Notes: generated by a model from the letters alone, not told the origin. A stretch of 64,000 nucleotides of DNA from Mesorhizobium sp. (GCF_017306545.1 NZ_JAFKID010000004.1:124001-188000), one strand, 5' to 3'; shown: positions 38,768 through 48,526, numbered from the stretch's first letter. Program-made: numbers and translations.

Positions 38768-39286
38768 ATGCTTGAAGCGTTGATTTTCGTCGTCTTTCCC
38801 TTCTGCATGCTGTTTGCCGCGATCTCCGACATGCTGTCCATGACGATCGCCAACCGCGTGTCGCTCGTCCTCGTCGGCGCCTTCGTGGCGGTGGCGCCGC
38901 TGACCGGCATGGCGTGGGCGGATTTCGGCTGGCATCTGGCGGCCGGCGCCACTGTCCTGGCATGCACCTTCTGCCTTTTCGCCATGGGCGCCATGGGCGG
39001 CGGCGACGCCAAGCTGATGGCGGCGAGCGCGGTGTGGATGGGCATGGGCTTTTGCCTCGTCCAATACATCTTGGTCGCGTCGGTGATCGGCGGCTTCCTG
39101 ACGATGGGGCTGCTGGCCTATCGCGGCTCGCCGCTGGCCGTCTTCACGCGCCACAACATGTTCCTTCGCCATTTCGCCAACGAGAAGGTCGGCGTGCCCT
39201 ATGGCATCGCGCTCGGCCTCGGCGGGCTGCTGACCTATCCGGACTCGCCGCTCGTGCTGTGGGCGCTGGAGCGCATGGCATCCTGA
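38768..39286 (+). CDS. cpaA: Prepilin peptidase CpaA/TadV
   Basis: A 172-residue integral membrane aspartyl protease with about four to five helices, which cleaves prepilin leader peptides of Flp pilins and TadE/F. The two catalytic aspartates are in AAISDMLSM and GGGDAKL. It is first in the forward cpa series but separated from cpaB by a terminator. No flp pilin gene precedes it, which is where one is usually found. Confidence 0.92.
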   Translation: MLEALIFVVFPFCMLFAAISDMLSMTIANRVSLVLVGAFVAVAPLTGMAWADFGWHLAAGATVLACTFCLFAMGAMGGGDAKLMAASAVWMGMGFCLVQYILVASVIGGFLTMGLLAYRGSPLAVFTRHNMFLRHFANEKVGVPYGIALGLGGLLTYPDSPLVLWALERMAS

Positions 39287-39310
39287 GTGGGCCTAAGGCG
39301 CATTTCACGC

Positions 39311-39333
39311 AAGGCGGCCGAGGCCGCCTTTTT
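39311..39333 (+). terminator. Intrinsic terminator after cpaA
   Basis: A 9-bp stem AAGGCGGCC/GGCCGCCTT (39311-39319 and 39322-39330) runs into TTTTT. It isolates cpaA from the cpaB operon. Confidence 0.85.
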
Positions 39334-39410
39334 CATGCGCCCGAACGCCGGGCGGGGCGGCCCGTCGAATTTTCGTAAACGTTAAATTAATCACGATCGT
39401 AAGGATTGCA

Positions 39411-39425
39411 TTAACCCTAATTTGA
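39411..39425 (+). promoter_or_regulatory. Candidate CtrA-like site upstream of cpaB
   Basis: TTAA-N7-TTGA differs by one base from the TTAA-N7-TTAA CtrA consensus. It lies 59 bp upstream of cpaB in an AT-rich stretch with other TTAA motifs. Caulobacter pilus genes are CtrA-controlled, which makes the site plausible. Confidence 0.3.
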
Positions 39426-39483
39426 CGATTGCCGCTGCAAAGTCCGCCCTGGCTAGTGGTTTGCTAGGGCGAGGTTTGGGCAC

Positions 39484-40296
39484 ATGCCAGCATCCCGATT
39501 GATCATTCTGGGCGTCGCGGTCGCCGCGGCGGGGGGGGCCGGCTATGTCGCCAAGAACATGGTCGTGCCGCCGCCGCCCGAGGTCGTCGTCAACGCGCCG
39601 CAGCAGCCGGCCATCACCTTGCAGGACGTGCTGGTCCTGTCCGGCGACGTGCCGATGGGTTCTCCCCTTGAAAGCAACATCAAATGGGAGAAATGGCCGG
39701 CCGACGGCATCAACGCGAATTTCATCACCCGCGCCAGCGAGCCCGAAGCGCTGGACAAGCTGAAGGCGTCCGTCGCCCGCGTCGCGCTGTATCAGGGCGA
39801 GCCGCTGCGCCGCTCCAAGCTGATCGGCGAGGGCCAGAGCTTCATGTCCTCGATCCTGCCTTCCGGCACCCGCGCGGTGGCGACCTCGATCGCCGCCGAC
39901 ACGTCGGCCGGCGGCTTCATCCTGCCCAACGATTTCGTCGACGTCATCATGACCCGCCGCACCGACGCCAGCACAGGCACCCCCGGTTTCATGACCGACA
40001 CCATCCTCAAGAACATCCGCGTCCTGGCCATCGACCAGACGATCCAGGAAGACGAGGAAGGCAAGAAAACCCGTGTCGGCCAGACCGCGACGCTCGAACT
40101 GACGCCGGAGCAGGCCGAGATCATCACCGTCGCCCAGCAGATGGCGGACCGGCTCACGCTGGCGCTCAGGCCCATCACCGACACCAACGAGAAAGTCTCC
40201 GGCGAGGCCGACTACCTCGTTTCCGGAAACGGCCGCCGCGGCACGGTGCGGTTGATCAAATCGGGCGAGGTTTCCGAAGTGGGGACGAGGAAATGA
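39484..40296 (+). CDS. cpaB: Flp pilus assembly protein CpaB/RcpC
   Basis: A 270-residue inner-membrane-anchored periplasmic protein: one N-terminal helix (about 5-25), an SAF-type domain (about 45-110, VLVLSGDVPMGSPL) and an RcpC-type domain with LKNIRVLAIDQTI. It works with the secretin CpaC. The stop overlaps the cpaC start (ATGA). Confidence 0.92.
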   Translation: MPASRLIILGVAVAAAGGAGYVAKNMVVPPPPEVVVNAPQQPAITLQDVLVLSGDVPMGSPLESNIKWEKWPADGINANFITRASEPEALDKLKASVARVALYQGEPLRRSKLIGEGQSFMSSILPSGTRAVATSIAADTSAGGFILPNDFVDVIMTRRTDASTGTPGFMTDTILKNIRVLAIDQTIQEDEEGKKTRVGQTATLELTPEQAEIITVAQQMADRLTLALRPITDTNEKVSGEADYLVSGNGRRGTVRLIKSGEVSEVGTRK

Positions 40297-41822
40297 GGTC
40301 AAACGCTATTCTGCGCATCGCGTTCGCCGCCGCGCTCGGCCTCGGCCTGCTCTCTGCCGGCTCTTTCGGCCCGGTCGAGGCGCATGCCGGAGCCAAGGCG
40401 CGCGTCGGCGCAAGCACCGCCGCCCAGCGCATCAAGCTCGGCCTGAACAAGTCGGTCGTCATCGACCTGCCCGCCGACGCCTACGACATCCTCGTCGCCA
40501 ATCCGGCGGTGGCCGACGCCGTCACCCGCACCGCGCGGCGCATCTACCTCTTCGGCAAGGCGGTGGGCGAGACCAACATCTTCGTCTTCGGCGCCAACGG
40601 CGAGCAGATCGTCAGCATGGACCTTGATGTTGAGCGCGATGTCGCCGGTCTGGAAGACAATCTCAAGCGCTTCATCCCCGGCTCCGACATCAAGGTCGAA
40701 CTGGTCAACGACAATGTGGTGCTGACCGGCACCGTCGATACGCCGCTCGACGCCAAGCGCGCCGCCGACCTGGCCACCGCCTTCGTCACCGGCGGCGAAG
40801 CGACGACCGGCCAGTATTCGCAGACCGCGGCCGGCGGCAACGCTCTCGGCGGCGTCGACATCAACAATCCCGATTCCCAGCGCCAGAAGAGCGCCATCAT
40901 CAACCTGCTGCAAATCATTGGCGACGATCAGGTGACGCTGAAGGTGACTGTCGCCGAGGTCAGCCGCTCGGTGATGAAGCAACTCGGCGTCAACATGATC
41001 GCCGGCGGATCGAGCAACGGCATAAGCTGGAGCTCGTTCAGTAGCCCCACCTATGGCCTCGGCAAGCCCCTTTCTCAGGCTTCCGGTGTGGATCTCGCGT
41101 CTTCAACCCTGAAATCCTACATCAACGCCATGGAGCAGTCCGGCGTCATGAAGACGCTGGCGGAGCCGACGCTGACTGCGGTCTCCGGCGAGAAGGCGAC
41201 CTTCAAAGTCGGCGGCGAATACAATCTCATCACCGGCCGCACCAGTGCCAAGTCCACCGATAACCAGGACGGCGACCTCACTTACACCAACGAGAAAGTC
41301 GAATACGGCATCGGTCTGGAATTCCAGCCCGTCGTGCTTTCGCCGGGGCGCATCAGCCTGAAAGTACGGACCTCCGTTTCAGAACCGACAACCGAAGGCG
41401 CCACGACGCTGGAGGGAAGCGGCGCTCTGCCCGGCACCACGTTGCTCTCGATCCGCAAGCGTCTGGCCGACACCACCGTCGAACTGCCATCCGGCGGCTC
41501 GATGATGATTGCCGGCCTTGTCCGCGACGATGTGCGGCAGGCGATCAACGGCTTGCCCGGCCTATCCAAGATCCCGGTGCTGGGCGCTCTGTTCCGTTCG
41601 CGCGATTTCGTGCGCAACGAAAGCGAGCTCGTCGTCATCATCACGCCCTACCTGTCGCGGCCGGTGGCGCGCAATGAACTCGCCAAGCCGGACGACAACT
41701 TCAACGCCGCCAGCGACGGCGCGGGCATGTTCCTTGGCCGCGTCAACCGCGTCTACGGCACCATGCAGACTGACAAGCCCGCCGGCCGGTATCACGGCGT
41801 CGTCGGCTTCATCTACAAGTAA
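40293..41822 (+). CDS. cpaC: Pilus secretin CpaC/RcpA
   Basis: A 509-residue outer-membrane secretin with a signal peptide (about 1-33). Domains in order: an N-terminal pilus-assembly domain (SVVIDLPADAYDILVANPAVADAV in two parts, about 50-90), a BON-like domain (about 110-150) and the secretin beta-domain (about 240-470, KTLAEPTLTAVSGEKATF, VPVLGALFRS-type end IPVLGALFRS). It forms the channel through which the pilus leaves the cell. The ATG overlaps the cpaB stop. Confidence 0.95.
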   Translation: MRSNAILRIAFAAALGLGLLSAGSFGPVEAHAGAKARVGASTAAQRIKLGLNKSVVIDLPADAYDILVANPAVADAVTRTARRIYLFGKAVGETNIFVFGANGEQIVSMDLDVERDVAGLEDNLKRFIPGSDIKVELVNDNVVLTGTVDTPLDAKRAADLATAFVTGGEATTGQYSQTAAGGNALGGVDINNPDSQRQKSAIINLLQIIGDDQVTLKVTVAEVSRSVMKQLGVNMIAGGSSNGISWSSFSSPTYGLGKPLSQASGVDLASSTLKSYINAMEQSGVMKTLAEPTLTAVSGEKATFKVGGEYNLITGRTSAKSTDNQDGDLTYTNEKVEYGIGLEFQPVVLSPGRISLKVRTSVSEPTTEGATTLEGSGALPGTTLLSIRKRLADTTVELPSGGSMMIAGLVRDDVRQAINGLPGLSKIPVLGALFRSRDFVRNESELVVIITPYLSRPVARNELAKPDDNFNAASDGAGMFLGRVNRVYGTMQTDKPAGRYHGVVGFIYK

Positions 41823-41836
41823 GCGGGGAAACGGAC

Positions 41837-42568
41837 ATGTCTGCTTCGCATTTCGAGACAGAGGCTTTCGCCGGCGCCGCGCGCCCGGTGCGCATCGCCC
41901 GGCTGGCGTTGCCGGTGCTCGCGGTGGTGGCCGCCGCGCTGCTTTCGGGCTGCGCCAACCGCGATTCCATCACCGTCGGCTCGATCCCCGACGACTACCG
42001 CACCAACCATCCGATCGTGATTTCGCAGCAGGATCAGAAAATCGACCTGCCGGTCGGCGCCGGCGACCGCGGCATGACCCGGTCGCAGCGCGAGACGCTG
42101 CTCGGCTTCCTCGACGGCTACGACCGCAGCGCCGCCCCGGTGCTCACCATCGCCGTGCCGTCCGGCTCCGCCAACGAAATCGCCGCCCGCTCGGCCGCCC
42201 GCGATTTCGTCAGGACCGCGGCCGCCAGCGGCATCAGCCGCCGCCGCATCTCGATGCTGTCCTATCAGGCCGGGGGCACCGACGTCTCGGCGCCGATCCG
42301 CGTATCCTACTCTTCCGTCAAGGCGCATACCGACCGTTGCGGCCGCTGGCCGCAAGACCTCATGGACACGTCCGAGAACAAGCACTACGCGGACTTCGGC
42401 TGCTCCTACCAGAACAACCTCGCCGCCCAGATCGCCAATCCGGCCGACCTGATCGGCCCGCGCAAGCAGACCAGCATCGATGCGGAGAACCGCGGTGCGG
42501 TGATCGATCTTTACCGCAAGCGCGGGGTCTCGAACGAGTTCCTCGGCAATTCCGAAGTGACATACTAG
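41837..42568 (+). CDS. cpaD: CpaD-family pilus lipoprotein
   Basis: A 243-residue protein with a lipobox LLSGC (Cys about residue 36) and a CpaD-type body: SIPDDYRTNHPI, then SQRETLLGFLDGY and the C-terminal CSYQNNLAAQIANPADLI (18 residues). Attached to the outer membrane, it is thought to support the CpaC channel. It is 14 bp after cpaC and 19 bp before cpaE. Confidence 0.92.
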   Translation: MSASHFETEAFAGAARPVRIARLALPVLAVVAAALLSGCANRDSITVGSIPDDYRTNHPIVISQQDQKIDLPVGAGDRGMTRSQRETLLGFLDGYDRSAAPVLTIAVPSGSANEIAARSAARDFVRTAAASGISRRRISMLSYQAGGTDVSAPIRVSYSSVKAHTDRCGRWPQDLMDTSENKHYADFGCSYQNNLAAQIANPADLIGPRKQTSIDAENRGAVIDLYRKRGVSNEFLGNSEVTY

Positions 42569-42587
42569 GCGCCAAGGGGGCAGGACG

Positions 42588-43865
42588 ATGAGCAATCTCG
42601 CCTACGAAAGCCGTCTCGACGGCGACGACGCGCACGACGTCGCCGCCATGCAGGTGCTGCGGCCGATCCCGCGCATCTCCATCCAGGCCTTCTGCGAGAC
42701 GGAAGGCGTGGCCGGCCCGATGGAGCGCGCCGGCGAAGACCGCCGCATGGCCAAGGCGCATCTCAAGGTGCACATGGGCGGCATTCCCACGGCGATCGAG
42801 TTCTACCAGTCGGCGCCGACGCCCAACCTGATCGTGCTGGAATCGCGCGCCGAGCCGAAGGAATTGCTGGCGCAGCTCGCCCAACTGGCCGAGTATTGCG
42901 ATCCCAGCTCGAAAGTGGTTGTCATCGGCCACTACAACGACATCGGCCTTTATCGCGAACTGATCCGGTCCGGCATTTCCGAATACGTCATCGCGCCGAT
43001 CTCGATGGCCGACATCGTCAGCGTCATCTCTTCGATCTTCGTCGATCCTGACGCCGAGCCTATCGGCCGCGCCATCGCCTTTGTCGGCGCAAAGGGCGGC
43101 GTCGGGTCGTCCACCATCGCCCACAACGTCGCCTGGGCGATGTCTTCGCTGTTCAAGTCGGAGGTCGTCGTCGCCGACCTCGACCTCGCCTTCGGCACCG
43201 CCAACATCAATTTCGACCAGGACCCGGCGCAGGGCATCGCCGAAGCGGTCTTTTCGCCGGAACGCATCGACGAGGTCTATCTCGACCGCCTGCTGGCCCA
43301 GTGCGCGGAGCACCTGTCGCTGCTGGCGGCTCCGTCCACGCTCGACCGGACCTACGACTTCGATGCCGATGCCTTCGCCCACATCATCGACACCGCGCAG
43401 CGCAGCGCGCCGCTTCTGGTGCTCGACGTGCCGCATGTCTGGAGCGGCTGGTCGAAGAACACGCTGGCGAGGGCCGACGATGTGGTCATCACCGCGACGC
43501 CCGAACTCGCCAACCTGCGCAACACCAAGAACCTGGTGGACATGCTGAAGAAGCTCAGGCCCAACGACCCGCCGCCGAAGCTCGTCATCAACCAGGCCGG
43601 CGTGCCCAAGCGCCCCGAGATCAGCGCGCAGGACTTTGCCGAGCCGCTCGGCATCACGCCGATGTCGGTCATCCCTTTCGAGCCGCTCCTGTTCGGCAAC
43701 GCCGCCAACAACGGCCGCATGCTGGGGGAGATGGACGCCAAGAGCCCGATCGTCGCCACCATCAACGAGATGGCCCACGTGCTGACCGGCCGCAGCGAGA
43801 TCAAGACAAGGAAGAAGGCCGCCCTCGGCGGCATCCTGGACAAGTTCAAGCGCGGCAAGAAGTGA
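42588..43865 (+). CDS. cpaE: Pilus localisation ATPase CpaE
   Basis: A 425-residue protein. The N-terminal ~130 residues form a receiver-like domain without clear phosphorylation chemistry; the C-terminal part is a MinD/ParA-type ATPase with the deviant Walker A AKGGVGSSTIAHN (about residue 166). In Caulobacter, CpaE positions the pilus machinery. Located between cpaD and cpaF. Confidence 0.93.
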   Translation: MSNLAYESRLDGDDAHDVAAMQVLRPIPRISIQAFCETEGVAGPMERAGEDRRMAKAHLKVHMGGIPTAIEFYQSAPTPNLIVLESRAEPKELLAQLAQLAEYCDPSSKVVVIGHYNDIGLYRELIRSGISEYVIAPISMADIVSVISSIFVDPDAEPIGRAIAFVGAKGGVGSSTIAHNVAWAMSSLFKSEVVVADLDLAFGTANINFDQDPAQGIAEAVFSPERIDEVYLDRLLAQCAEHLSLLAAPSTLDRTYDFDADAFAHIIDTAQRSAPLLVLDVPHVWSGWSKNTLARADDVVITATPELANLRNTKNLVDMLKKLRPNDPPPKLVINQAGVPKRPEISAQDFAEPLGITPMSVIPFEPLLFGNAANNGRMLGEMDAKSPIVATINEMAHVLTGRSEIKTRKKAALGGILDKFKRGKK

Positions 43866-43894
43866 TGCCGTTCTCCTCCAACCGGTAGTCGATC

Positions 43895-45409
43895 ATGTTT
43901 GGCAAAAGAGGCAATGACGACGGCGGCCGGGGCGCTCCCGAATTCCGCGCGCCTGCGCCGATAGCACCGCCGGCGGTCCAGACGGAGCCGAAACCGGCCG
44001 TGACGGCTGCGCCGCAGTCGCCCGCCGCACCGCTCGCCCCGCCGGCCATGCCGGCGCCCGCCGCCCGCCGCACCGTCGAGGCGCCGCCGCTCGCTTCCGA
44101 ACCGAGGCGTGGCCAGCGCGAGCGCAACGAGGCCTACTACGACACCAAGAGCCAGGTTTTTTCCGCCCTCATCGATACCATCGACCTGTCGCAGCTCGCC
44201 AAGCTCGATCCCGAGAGCGCGCGCGAGGAAATCCGCGACATCGTCAACGACATCATCGCGATCAAGAACTTCGCCATGACGATCGCCGAGCAGGAGGAAC
44301 TGCTCGACGACATCTGCAACGACGTTCTCGGCTACGGCCCGCTGGAGCCGCTGCTGGCGCGCGACGACATCGCCGACATCATGGTCAACGGCTCGCGCAA
44401 CGTCTACATCGAGGTTGACGGCAAGGTCGAGCAGACCGGCATCCGCTTCCGCGACAACCAGCAGCTTTTGAACATCTGCCAGCGCATCGTCAGCCAGGTC
44501 GGCCGCCGCGTCGACGAATCCTCGCCGATCTGCGATGCGCGCCTGCCCGACGGCTCGCGCGTCAACGTCATCGCCCCGCCGCTGGCCATCGACGGCACCG
44601 CGCTCACCATCCGCAAGTTCAAGAAGGACAAGCTCACCCTCGACCAGCTCGTCCGCTTCGGCGCCATCTCGCCGGAAGGCGCGGAGGTCCTCAAGATCAT
44701 TGGCCGCGTCCGCTGCAACGTCATCATCTCGGGCGGTACGGGCTCCGGCAAGACGACGCTGCTCAACTGTCTCACCAACTACATCGACCGCGACGAACGC
44801 ATCATCACCTGCGAGGATTCGGCCGAGCTCCAGCTCCAGCAGCCGCACGTCGTGCGCCTCGAAACCCGCCCCAAGAACCTCGAGGGCGAGGGCGAGGTGA
44901 CGATGCGCGACTTGGTGAAAAACTGCCTGCGCATGCGGCCCGAGCGTATCATCGTCGGCGAGGTGCGCGGCCCGGAAGTGTTCGACTTGCTCCAGGCGAT
45001 GAACACCGGCCATGACGGCTCGATGGGCACCATCCACTCCAACAGCCCGCGCGAGTGTCTGAACCGCATGGAATCGATGATCGCCATGGGCGGCTTCTCG
45101 CTGCCGCAAAGGACGGTGCGCGAGATCATCGTCGGTTCGGTCGACGTCATCATCCAGGCGGCGCGCCTGCGCGACGGCTCTCGCCGCATCACCCACATCA
45201 CCGAGGTCGTCGGCATGGAAGGCGACGTCGTCATCACGCAGGATATCGTCGTCTACAACCTCAAGGGCGAGGACCAGAACGGCCGCCTGCTCGGCGAGCA
45301 TGTCTCGACCGGCATCGGCCGGCCGCATTTCTGGGAGCGCGCCCGGTATTACGGCGAGGAAGCGCGGCTGGCGGGCGCTCTGGAAGCGATGGAAAAGCGC
45401 GCCGACTAG
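43895..45409 (+). CDS. cpaF: Pilus assembly ATPase CpaF/TadA
   Basis: A 504-residue type II/IV secretion ATPase. A Pro/Ala-rich N-terminal tail (about 1-75) precedes the ATPase domains with Walker A SGGTGSGKTTLLN, a Walker-B-like IIVGEVRGPEVFDLL and the His-box motif MGTIHSNSP. It powers pilus assembly and possibly retraction. Followed by tadB. Confidence 0.95.
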   Translation: MFGKRGNDDGGRGAPEFRAPAPIAPPAVQTEPKPAVTAAPQSPAAPLAPPAMPAPAARRTVEAPPLASEPRRGQRERNEAYYDTKSQVFSALIDTIDLSQLAKLDPESAREEIRDIVNDIIAIKNFAMTIAEQEELLDDICNDVLGYGPLEPLLARDDIADIMVNGSRNVYIEVDGKVEQTGIRFRDNQQLLNICQRIVSQVGRRVDESSPICDARLPDGSRVNVIAPPLAIDGTALTIRKFKKDKLTLDQLVRFGAISPEGAEVLKIIGRVRCNVIISGGTGSGKTTLLNCLTNYIDRDERIITCEDSAELQLQQPHVVRLETRPKNLEGEGEVTMRDLVKNCLRMRPERIIVGEVRGPEVFDLLQAMNTGHDGSMGTIHSNSPRECLNRMESMIAMGGFSLPQRTVREIIVGSVDVIIQAARLRDGSRRITHITEVVGMEGDVVITQDIVVYNLKGEDQNGRLLGEHVSTGIGRPHFWERARYYGEEARLAGALEAMEKRAD

Positions 45410-45444
45410 GATCGTTCCTGGGCGGCCGCGAGGGCAGGGGAAAC

Positions 45445-46458
45445 ATGTTCGGAATAGATCCCACGGTCCTGGCGTTCGTGGTGCTCGCCGGCTTCAGTGC
45501 CGGCGCGGTCGCCTATGCCTTCCTGTTCAACGACATCAGCCGGGAAAAACAGGTCGGCAAGCGGTTGCAGACGATCAAGACGGCCGAGACGGACAGGTCG
45601 GTCGTCAAGGCCTCGCGCGACCGCATGGCCGAAGCCGCCAGGCGCCGCAAGAACGTGCTGGACACGCTCAAGGACATCGACGAGAAGCAGAAGCGCAACG
45701 ACACCAACGTGAAGAAGCCGCCGCTCAAGGTGCAGTTGCGGCAGGCCGGCATGACGGTGACGATCGAGCGATTCTATATGTATTCGGCGGCCGTGGGTGT
45801 GGTGCTGGCGCTGCTCGCCTTCATGATCGGCGTACCGCTGGTGGTGGTTCCGGGCGTGCTTGTCGCTGCCGGCCTCGGCCTGCCCCGCTGGTTCGTCTCG
45901 TTTCGGCGCAACCGGCGCGTCAAGAAATTCCTCGAGGAATTCCCCAATGCGCTCGACGTCATCGTGCGCGCCGTCAAATCGGGCCTGCCGCTCAACGACG
46001 GCGTGCGCCTGATCGCCAATGAGGCGCAGGAGCCAGTCAAGACCGAGTTTCGCCGCATCGTCGATGCTCAGCAAATGGGCCTGTCGATCCCCGAAGCGGT
46101 GATGCGCATGCCCGAGACGATGCCCTGCGCCGAGGCGGGCTTCTTCGGCATCGTCATCCAGATCCAGAGCCAGGCGGGCGGCAATCTTTCCGAGGCGCTG
46201 GGCAACCTGTCGCGCGTGCTGCGCGACCGCAAGAAGATGAAGGCGAGGGTGCAGGCCCTGTCGATGGAAGCGAAGGCTTCGGCCGCCATCATCGGCGCTC
46301 TGCCCTTCATCGTGGCCATCCTGACCTTCATCACCAGCCCGCACTACATCATGCCGCTGTTTACCACTTCCGTCGGCCATCTCATCCTCGGCCTTTCCGG
46401 CTTCTGGATGCTGCTCGGCATCCTGGTGATGCGCAAGATGATGAACTTCGAGGTGTAG
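45445..46458 (+). CDS. tadB: Tad pilus inner-membrane protein TadB
   Basis: A 337-residue membrane protein with an N-terminal helix, a cytoplasmic basic region (about 30-105), two helices around 112-150, a type II secretion F domain (LDVIVRAVKSGLPL, about 170-300) and helices at the end. The ATG at 45445 gives the normal TadB opening and has AGGGGAAAC upstream. Acts with TadC as the membrane platform for CpaF. Confidence 0.93.
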   Translation: MFGIDPTVLAFVVLAGFSAGAVAYAFLFNDISREKQVGKRLQTIKTAETDRSVVKASRDRMAEAARRRKNVLDTLKDIDEKQKRNDTNVKKPPLKVQLRQAGMTVTIERFYMYSAAVGVVLALLAFMIGVPLVVVPGVLVAAGLGLPRWFVSFRRNRRVKKFLEEFPNALDVIVRAVKSGLPLNDGVRLIANEAQEPVKTEFRRIVDAQQMGLSIPEAVMRMPETMPCAEAGFFGIVIQIQSQAGGNLSEALGNLSRVLRDRKKMKARVQALSMEAKASAAIIGALPFIVAILTFITSPHYIMPLFTTSVGHLILGLSGFWMLLGILVMRKMMNFEV

Positions 46459-46462
46459 AGCC

Positions 46463-47479
46463 ATGAGTGTGGTCAAGATCCTCACCGATCCGTCGTTCCT
46501 GATCGCGATGCTGGTCGGCATCGCCGTCTTCGCCACCATCTTCACGCTGGTACCGGCCTTTGGCGGCAACCTGCTCAAGGCGCGCATGAAATCGGTTGCG
46601 CTGGAGCGCGACGAACTGCGCGCCAAGCAGCGGGCTCGCCTGGCCGCAGAGGCCGACCGCCGCCGCAAGGGCTTGCGCGAAGAGCAGTCGATCGGCATGC
46701 GCACCGTTGTCGAACGGCTGGACCTGAGGCGCGCGCTCGCCGACGAGGGCACGTTGCAGAAATTGAAGATGGCGGGTTTTCGCGGCCAGAATCCGCTGAC
46801 GAAATTCCTGTTCTTCCGTCTCGTCCTGCCCTTCGTGGGGCTGGCATTGGCGATTGTCTGGGTCTTCGTGCTGGACCGCATGCCGCAGCAGACAATCATG
46901 ATCAAGGCCCTGGCCTGCATCCTCGCGGCCTATGCCGGCTTCTACGCGCCGGTGCTCTATGTCTCCAACCGCGCCACCAAGCGCAAGCAGTCGATCCAGC
47001 TTGCCTGGCCCGATGCGCTGGACCTGATGCTGATCTGCGTGGAATCCGGCATGTCGATCGAGGCGGCGCTGCGCAAGGTGGCCGACGAGATCGGCACGCA
47101 GTCGGTCGCCCTGGCCGAAGAGTTCGTGCTGACCAATGCGGAGCTGTCCTACCTCCAGGAGCGCCGGCAGGCCTACGAGAACCTGGCCAACCGCACCGGA
47201 CTGGAACCGGTCAAGTCGGTCGCGCAGGCGCTTATCCAGGCCGAGCGCTACGGCACCCCGGTGGCCCACGCGCTGCGCGTGCTGGCGTCCGAAAGCCGCG
47301 ACATGCGCATGAACGAGGCGGAAAAGAAGGCGGCCGCCCTGCCGGCGAAGCTGACCGTGCCGATGATCCTGTTCTTCCTGCCGGTGCTTTTCGCCATCAT
47401 CCTCGGCCCGGCCGGCATCCAGATCAGCCAGCGCGGCATATTCGGCGACAAACACCCGACCGAGGATAGCTCGCAGTAA
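46463..47479 (+). CDS. tadC: Tad pilus inner-membrane protein TadC
   Basis: A 338-residue paralogue of TadB: N-terminal helix, long basic cytoplasmic segment, two helices around 120-165, an F-type domain (LDLMLICVESGMSIEAAL) and a C-terminal helix. It is only 4 bp after tadB. The region beyond (216 bp) towards convergent tadD shows no further gene. Confidence 0.93.
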   Translation: MSVVKILTDPSFLIAMLVGIAVFATIFTLVPAFGGNLLKARMKSVALERDELRAKQRARLAAEADRRRKGLREEQSIGMRTVVERLDLRRALADEGTLQKLKMAGFRGQNPLTKFLFFRLVLPFVGLALAIVWVFVLDRMPQQTIMIKALACILAAYAGFYAPVLYVSNRATKRKQSIQLAWPDALDLMLICVESGMSIEAALRKVADEIGTQSVALAEEFVLTNAELSYLQERRQAYENLANRTGLEPVKSVAQALIQAERYGTPVAHALRVLASESRDMRMNEAEKKAAALPAKLTVPMILFFLPVLFAIILGPAGIQISQRGIFGDKHPTEDSSQ

Positions 47480-47695
47480 GACAAAGGCTTCCCGATGGGG
47501 CCGGCGCCTCGAACGTGCAAGCCGTAGAGAGGGAAGGCGGAGAGGCGGCTGTGCCCTACGCGACAGCCCCGCATGTGTGGGAAGAAGTCAGGGGCCCCGC
47601 TCCATGCGGTAGTCAATGCCGTCCATGAAAATGACGCATGGGAATGGGAAGTTCACCGCGCTGTCCGCAAACAGGCCCGCGCCGGCAAATCCCGG

Positions 47696-48526
47696 TCAGT
47701 TGGTGTTGGTTTCGCTGTCGGCGCTGCCCTTGTCCTGCTTCTTGAGCTGGTTCCAGGCGTTCTGTTGCGACAACATCTTGCGCAGGTAGGCGACGTTCGC
47801 GGCCGCCTGGTCCGGCGGCAGTTCCTGCGAGGCGATCTTCTCGGCCTCGTCGAAGCGCCCTTGCAGGCCGACCACAAGCGCGAGGTTCTGGCGCACGCGG
47901 CTGTCGGCATGCGGCTGGCCGGCGGCCGAGCGCAGATAGGTTTCGGCCATGCGCAGGTCGCCGCCGAGCAGGTAGGACATGCCGAGATTGGACAGCACCG
48001 TCGGCTCGTTGGGCTTCAGTTCCAGCGCCTTGCGGTAGAGGTCGCGCGCCTGGTCCTTCTGGCCGAGCTGGTCGAGGATGGCGCCTTCCGCCGACACCAG
48101 TTTCCAGTCCGGATATTCGGGCGTCTGCGCCCGGCGCACCGCGTCCAGCGCCGGTTGGAGCTGGCCGTTGGCGGCGAGCGCCTTGCCGTAGGCGGCCAGC
48201 ACGTCGCGGTCCTTCGGATAGGCGATGGCGAGCTTGCGCATCACCGCCAGCGACTGGTCGGCGTCGCCGTTCATCTGCAACACGGTGGCGTATTTGATCG
48301 CCAGCCCCTTGTCGTCGGGATTGCGCGCATAGGATTGGCCGAGCGAATTGGCGGCATTCTGCAACTGCGATGCCGACATCGTCTCCACCGCTGGGCCGCG
48401 CGAAGAACCGATCGAGCCGGTACTCATGCGGTCGGTGCCGCAGCCCGCCAGTCCGACTGCCATGACGAGCGCCAGCGCTGTCGCTGCGAACTGGGTCTTG
48501 CCCCTCGTCCCGGCATGTCTCGACAT
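47696..48526 (-). CDS. tadD: TadD-like TPR lipoprotein
   Basis: A 276-residue lipoprotein: signal peptide with lipobox LAGC (Cys about residue 29) and three to four tetratricopeptide repeats (about 85-225; for example LYRKALELKPNEPTVLSNLG). TadD is a Tad locus pilotin-like protein, here converging on tadC. ATG at 48526 was chosen because CGGAGG lies upstream; GTG at 48547 is an alternative. Confidence 0.87.
   Translation of the reverse strand: MSRHAGTRGKTQFAATALALVMAVGLAGCGTDRMSTGSIGSSRGPAVETMSASQLQNAANSLGQSYARNPDDKGLAIKYATVLQMNGDADQSLAVMRKLAIAYPKDRDVLAAYGKALAANGQLQPALDAVRRAQTPEYPDWKLVSAEGAILDQLGQKDQARDLYRKALELKPNEPTVLSNLGMSYLLGGDLRMAETYLRSAAGQPHADSRVRQNLALVVGLQGRFDEAEKIASQELPPDQAAANVAYLRKMLSQQNAWNQLKKQDKGSADSETNTN

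Noticed and set aside
39684-40292. N-terminal extension of cpaC
   Set aside because: It runs out of frame through cpaB; the ATG at 40293 overlaps the cpaB stop and begins a signal peptide.
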